NCBI GenBank assembly: GCA_029204225.1
Contig: CM055092.1
Coordinates: 19,215,222 to 19,275,221, forward strand
Length of the DNA stretch: 60,000 nt
Direction of reading: 5' to 3'
Origin: Diphasiastrum complanatum
Lineage: Eukaryota; Streptophyta; Lycopodiopsida; Lycopodiales; Lycopodiaceae
Shown: positions 55,570 to 60,000 of the stretch, piece after piece
Numbering within the stretch: the first letter of the stretch is position 1
How the letters are laid out: every line of letters begins with the position of its first letter
Position numbers and translations under genes: made by a program
Notes under the pieces: model-generated
Databases searched by the model: none
What the model saw: the letters and a program-made list of their open reading frames with translations, nothing else
What the model was told of the DNA's origin: nothing

Positions 55570-55999
55570 AGAGAGAGTGAATTTGCTTGGATCCACTGGA
55601 GCAGTTGCGCTGCCAGCAACAACATCAGCAAGATCGACAGCCAAGGTCACAAGTCTAATATGAAAAAGACAAGGCTAAAGAATGCAGATGGGTAATCTGA
55701 AGAGACTCAATCAGAAGAAGTATTCCAGTCATGACGAAGATCCTTCAGAAAAGGGAAACACAAGCATTGGAAAATCAGTCTCCTTCTTCAACCAACCTCT
55801 TGCCATACTTTTGCACCCATTCTCATGTCTATCGTCCACACCATCTACCGTTGTCACCACCACCCTCCCTTCCATCTGTTTGTTTATCATCAGTTTATTG
55901 TTCTTCTGAGAAATTTCCAGTTTTTTATAGTCTTACCAAAGCAGCTGATAGATCATTGCAAATGTCCTGCAAAGACCAACTGCCACCTACAATGGATGA
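55570..55999. other. Unassigned Tat-2 internal stretch
   Basis: Overlapping short frames on the plus strand without recognisable domains. Pyrimidine-rich CACCACCCTCCC text near 55855. Confidence 0.35.
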
Positions 56000-56188
56000 T
56001 CAACCAAACAAAGATCTAAGAAGCAGACGAAGCAGCTAGAAGAAATAAAGAGAAAGATCCAGGAAGCTGAGGAGGAAAGGACAAAACTTAAGCAACAGAT
56101 GAGTCAGATCAACCTTGATCAAAAGAAACTCTTTGGAGCAATGATAGTTGAATCCCCTCGTATGAAGCCCAAAGAGATCCAAAAATAA
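56000..56188 (+). pseudogene. Coiled-coil coding remnant lacking a start
   Basis: The plus-strand frame opens after a TGA at 55997 and reads KQTKQLEEIKRKIQEAEEER and TKLKQQMSQINLDQKKLFGA to TAA 56186. The heptad-like spacing of Leu/Ile and strong K/E/Q content indicate a coiled coil. There is no ATG. The reading continues in pieces in another frame to about 56614. It may be the extra ORF or gag-like part of Tat-2; identity unknown. Confidence 0.4.
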
Positions 56189-56902
56189 TGGACCAAAAGA
56201 AAGAGCTATAGAAAAAAAAAATGAAGACAACCGTGAACCTGCAAATAAAACAAGCTCCTCACCCAGCAAGTGGTGGTCAAAGCTCGATTGCAAGGGTCCA
56301 AGGCTGCAACTGTAGAACTATCAGTTCCTTCATCCTTTCACCAAGCCTTCATCATGTTTTCTTACCGTTACCAAACCATCCATCCAAAACTGTTCCTACC
56401 ACCAATTTTTGATGAATCCATCCCCTTGAGACTGATAATCAAAGTTTGTGCAATCTGTAGATCAAAGGTTTTTCTTGAGACTGGAACTTCAACTGAGAGA
56501 AGAACCATGGAAACACCCAAAGGCAAATGGAGGATACAGACCTCCCAGAAGATAGAACCTGCCAAGAGACCAAAGATGAAACCATCAATGGCAGATACAA
56601 GTGACAAAAGATAAAAAAAGACACTCGGAAAGCACTCGAGCATGCAAGTTGTGAAGCTGCTGGGAGCTCTCCAATTTTGAGAATGTCAACCAATTGTAGC
56701 AATAAGACATTCTGGTTAAACTGCGACAATTTGTGAAAAAGAGTTTTTGTGATAAAGACTGGCGACAATAAGAACTTGGTTATATGTAAGCAAACGAGGG
56801 TCTACGCTTTTCCAAGTGACGATCGAAGATGCCAATGCAAAGCGGAGTGACATCATCCATATGAGTTGCAGTGGGTCCTGCAACACATTAGGGGTGGGAT
56901 GA

Positions 56903-57118
56903 TGTTGGCTGATTCTGACGAATCTCCAAGATACTCGGACAGAGCAACTCAAGAGCACCTCTCACCTTAGACCGAGGAGGTCTCTGAGAAGACGAGACTA
57001 ATGAAGACTGAGAGCCGAGTATGAGAGCCGAGAAATGCTAGTTAGGAATGTCAAGCAAGAACTGTGTAAGCCTCGTGGTGAATTCCGAAAGATGGAATGA
57101 CCATGTAGGAACTAGTAT
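56903..57118 (+). repeat. Right LTR fragment of the Tat-2 element
   Basis: Begins TGTTGGCTGATTC after the purine-rich AGGGGTGGGATGA (56890-56902, polypurine-like). It matches 47179-47271 joined to 51292-51415 and stops matching at 57118, so it is truncated. It provides the uninterrupted reference for the 4-kb insertion. Confidence 0.8.
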
Positions 57119-58563
57119 TTGTACATTGAAGTTGATTCTCTAATTTTTTTGAGTGTACATTGAAGTTGAGATAAAGAGTGATTTGCAAGGGGAGTGATTG
57201 AAATCCATTATACCTTCATTCTAGATTTGTTCAAGAGTGAAAGGGCCGAGTCTAGAAGCATCTAAATGCTAGAAGACACTCTTGGATTAGTCCTCCAAGT
57301 GAAATCTTAGTGAATTTCACAAACACTCATAAAGGCAAAATCTACCTATGTGATAAGAATTGTTGGCAAGTACTAGGAGAAAAGATTGAGATCCAAATCA
57401 CATTGTTCACCCCTACTCAAGTGTGTGAGTGTCATAAAGGTGAGTGAGGCATATGTGTTGTGGTTGATCCAAAATTTCCAAGAGATCCTTCCTTTGTAGA
57501 GGGCAAGAACTAGTAACTCAATTCTTGACTTTGGTGAAAAATTTGTCTTCTTCATTGTGATCAAATCTTGCTAAGTGGCATTAGCTCTTTGTAAGCACAT
57601 ATCTTAGTGAGAGAGAGAAGTATCACATTTTTGGAAATTTGAATTTCATTCCAACTCTAAAGAGGTAGAGTCATTGGTACTTGGTGGAGTCCAATAGGGG
57701 TGAATGAATTCAATTTGTTGACCAAAATTTTGACATTATATGTATGAAACTCAAATAAGTTCTATTCAACTTTCTTTGTGAGAGTGTGAGGGTCAAGTTG
57801 TGATCCCATTGGGAGTCTAGAACATGGAGGAGTCCATATTTGAGTGTTCATGCATGGTTGGGATCTTTGTGAATCTCTAGATGTCTAAATTTTAAGCTTG
57901 GTGAAAAATTATTGACATAGATTGTTATCAAACCATTTCATGTCCATTCCAAATCTCAAGAGTGAGATTCTTTGGGTCAAGAGGGATTCCAAAAGGGGTG
58001 ATTGGATCTGATCTTTGTGTGTTTGAATCAAGTATACATGTCAAGTTTTTGTGATCTGGTGTAGATCCTTTTTTGTGAAAATTAGTGGTTTAATTTGCTG
58101 TCAAATTAAATCAAATTCAATCCAAATCTCAAGAGTGAGATTATTTGGGTCAAGAGTGAATCCAAAATAAGTGACTAAGTTTGATTTTCAAGTATTTGAA
58201 ACAAAACCCATACTTTGTTCAAGAATCTCAAAAGTTGAGAGAACTAGTCAAGAGAAAAGGAAAATCTAGGTGTCAAATCTTTCCAAATCCATTCCAACTC
58301 TCAAGAGGAAGATTCATTGGTATTTATTGAGTTCAATAGGGGTGTTTGGATCTGATTTTTGTGATTTGATAGAGTGCTTTTGTCTTAGTGATCAAAGCAA
58401 AGATTAGTTTCCATTTGACTAGGTTGAAAGAGATATGATTCAAAAATTGTGGTCTAGATCTTGTGTAGATCGTTCTAGATTGTTGAATGTGTTCAAATCT
58501 AGTTTCTTGAGAGTCACAAATTACATTTTGAAAAGTCATATCACTAGGTTTTACTTCCTCATC
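57119..58563 (+). other. Leader of family X copy 2 with internal repeats
   Basis: No coding motif. Imperfect units headed ATTCCAA(C/A)TCTCAAGAG(T/G) begin near 57649, 57947, 58119 and 58291. The last three are 172 bases apart, each followed by GA(G)TC/GATT..TTGGGTC or TTGGTA and 'aataggggtg'-like text. The 5' LTR and PBS are missing, cut at the junction with Tat-2. Confidence 0.55.
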
Positions 58564-58743
58564 ATGGCATCAATAGGTGGCAACCTATTGGAGGCAAGTA
58601 AGGATCATAAATGCAACCTTTGTGGCAAGAGAGATTGTTTTGTCTCAAGATGCTACAAAATGAAGACCAATCCATCCAAGGAGAAACAAAGCAAGGGGGC
58701 CGAGGTGAAGGATGGGGCTTCAAGTTCAAAGTGCAAAGGTTGA
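58564..58743 (+). CDS. Miniature Gag: copia gag start fused to a zinc-knuckle-like motif
   Basis: MASIGGNLLEASK matches the first 12 residues of the copia gags at 8487 and 45504, then passes directly to DHKCNLCGKRDCFVSRCYKM, where the knuckle normally lies about 240 residues later. The usual GH of the knuckle is replaced by DC. The whole capsid domain is deleted. The frame ends at TGA 58741. The start is chosen by this homology; the upstream in-frame ATG at 58435 is not supported. Confidence 0.6.
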   Translation: MASIGGNLLEASKDHKCNLCGKRDCFVSRCYKMKTNPSKEKQSKGAEVKDGASSSKCKG

Positions 58744-59787
58744 TGATCATATGAAGTGCAAATTATATGATCATGTTTGTTGTGATCATTTTGAGACATG
58801 GAGGTCTTGGATTTCCATCAAGGAGGAGCACCAAGAAGTTGATCTTGAGGAGTCATCTCAAGGTTCATGTGTGCCAAGGATTGAGGAGGAGAGTCCTTCT
58901 CAAGTTACGATTCCAAGAAGAATATCAAGAGACATGGTTGAGCTCATATGGCTCAAATTTCAAGGGAAAGAGGAGCACATTTCAAGTAGTATACGTCTCA
59001 TGCTTGTTTCTCTTATGTCATTTGGTGAATCAATTTGCTTTAGTGAGACTTTTGCATCTCAAAGTTGGAGTAAAGCCATACTAGTTGAGTATGATGTCTC
59101 TATTGAGAACATAGTTGATGTTCTTAATGATTTGAAATTGATTTAAGATCAATTAGAAAGCAAATAGTTATTTCTTCAAATGTATGCTCTTGAGTCTTGC
59201 AAGAGCAAGAGTGATTTGTCCACTCATAGTGTGAAAATTTGTCTTTTTTCATGTATTGAGGCAAATTGTAAACTCTTTATGAGAGAAAGTGAGTCATCCT
59301 CTAAGGAAAATTATCTCCATAATGAAGTATCTAGCCTCATTAGATATGATATTAGCATGGTAACCAAGCATGAAGATATGATACAAACTCTTTGTTATTA
59401 TAGCCAATGTTGATGAGCCTAATCCTCGAGATCTTGGTAACATGATGTTGGATCTTTGTGATCCTCATGAGTCAAGAAGGACTCTTTATTTTCTCATGGA
59501 GTTGCAGCTATTTTCAAGGAGGAGGAGCTTTTGGATCAACCATATGCTTCAAGGATGGAACAAATCAATGAAAGAGGTGCTAGGATGGTGCAAAGCTCTC
59601 AAATTCATCAAAAAAGTCAACATCAAAGAGGCATTATCATGGATATGGTGATTTCGGATCGACATCAAGCTCATTGGCTGATCTTTGCACCTTTGAACTA
59701 GCAAGGATCCATATTTGAAGACCAATTCAGCCCATGGAGTCAATCTCAATATCATCATATTTTTATCAAGTTAGTTTTGAGGAGGAG
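58744..59787 (+). CDS. Unknown ORF of non-autonomous LTR family X, copy 2
   Basis: Frames 58712-59146, 59180-59413 and 59442-59651 give EEHQEVDLEESSQGSCVPRI, SESICFSETFASQSWSKAIL-like text, LVEYDVSIENIVDVLNDLKL, MYALESCKSKSDL and MLDLCDPHESRRTLYFLM. The order and several motifs match the minus-strand copy at 41044-40458, and nucleotide similarity extends to the polypurine tract ('attatcatggatatggtga', 'ttggctgatct'). Stops at about 59144 and 59411 break this copy. It has no domain known in LTR retrotransposons. Confidence 0.5.
59775..59787 (+). promoter_or_regulatory. Polypurine tract of family X copy 2
   Basis: TTTTGAGGAGGAG directly precedes the LTR start. The other copy has TTTTTGAGGAG in the same place. 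Confidence 0.65.
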
Positions 59788-60000
59788 TGTTAAAATTGGC
59801 AAAAGCTAACTTGATCAAATCTTGTAAATACCATTATGAGTAGTACATATCATCATTAGACATGTGTGGAGCCTATTACCACATGTGAAATAAATGCATT
59901 TATCATAGATGAGTCATATAGGTTGTACATACCATTTCATTTGAGATCTAGTGGCTAAAATGGCCATAATCTAGTTTTCTAGCTATATGCCACTTGGCAT
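59788..60000 (+). repeat. 3' LTR of family X copy 2, cut by the window end
   Basis: Begins TGTTAAAATTGGC after the polypurine tract and shares ACATGTGTGGAGC with the LTR at 40219. The remainder lies outside the window. Confidence 0.65.

Overview
The window is nuclear DNA of a seed plant with a large, repeat-rich genome. The evidence is spliced GT-AG introns in one plant-type gene, nested Ty1/copia and Ty3/gypsy (Tat/Athila-like) LTR retrotransposons, PBSs matching plant initiator tRNA-Met and tRNA-Asp, and long (CT)n/(GT)n arrays. A gymnosperm would fit, but the species cannot be read from the sequence. No rRNA, tRNA or CRISPR locus was seen.

Layout. 1-2.6 kb: minus-strand gypsy pol remnant with PBS and probable LTR. 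2.6-16.7 kb: a decayed plus-strand Tat/Athila-like gypsy (LTR, tRNA-Asp PBS, gag with four zinc knuckles, protease, RNase H, integrase; RT palm deleted). It is split inside its protease by a young 5.7-kb copia element (6660-12403) whose LTRs differ at 2 of 655 positions. That copia has lost its own integrase core. 16.7-25 kb: a gag scrap, AT-rich spacer, short hairpin/tandem repeats, a 639-bp TRIM-like mini-retrotransposon, (CT)n, and a copia-like 3' end carrying an unrecognised ORF. 26-30.7 kb: minus-strand copia fragments in unusual order. 31.9-35.7 kb: the only convincing host gene, a three-exon membrane-anchored MORN-repeat protein of 472 aa. 37-47.2 kb: many copia fragments, including a non-autonomous family with a shared unknown ORF (second copy at 58.5-59.8 kb). 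47.2-57.1 kb: a second Tat-like element. Its left LTR is interrupted by a 4015-bp LTR-like insertion (5-bp TSD GAAGA), and its interior holds an open reading frame that looks like a captured host-gene 3' exon, a 35-unit minisatellite, and a multi-zinc-knuckle gag.

How it works together. Nearly all coding potential is retroelement-derived, and most elements here are non-autonomous: integrase-less, RT-less, or with pol replaced by unknown ORFs. Most in-frame stops in the old gypsy could come from one C-to-T change in CAG, CGA or CAA, as expected for decay under plant DNA methylation. The MORN gene sits in the only stretch (about 31.9-37 kb) without recognisable transposon coding sequence. Translations were read by eye; no database search was possible.
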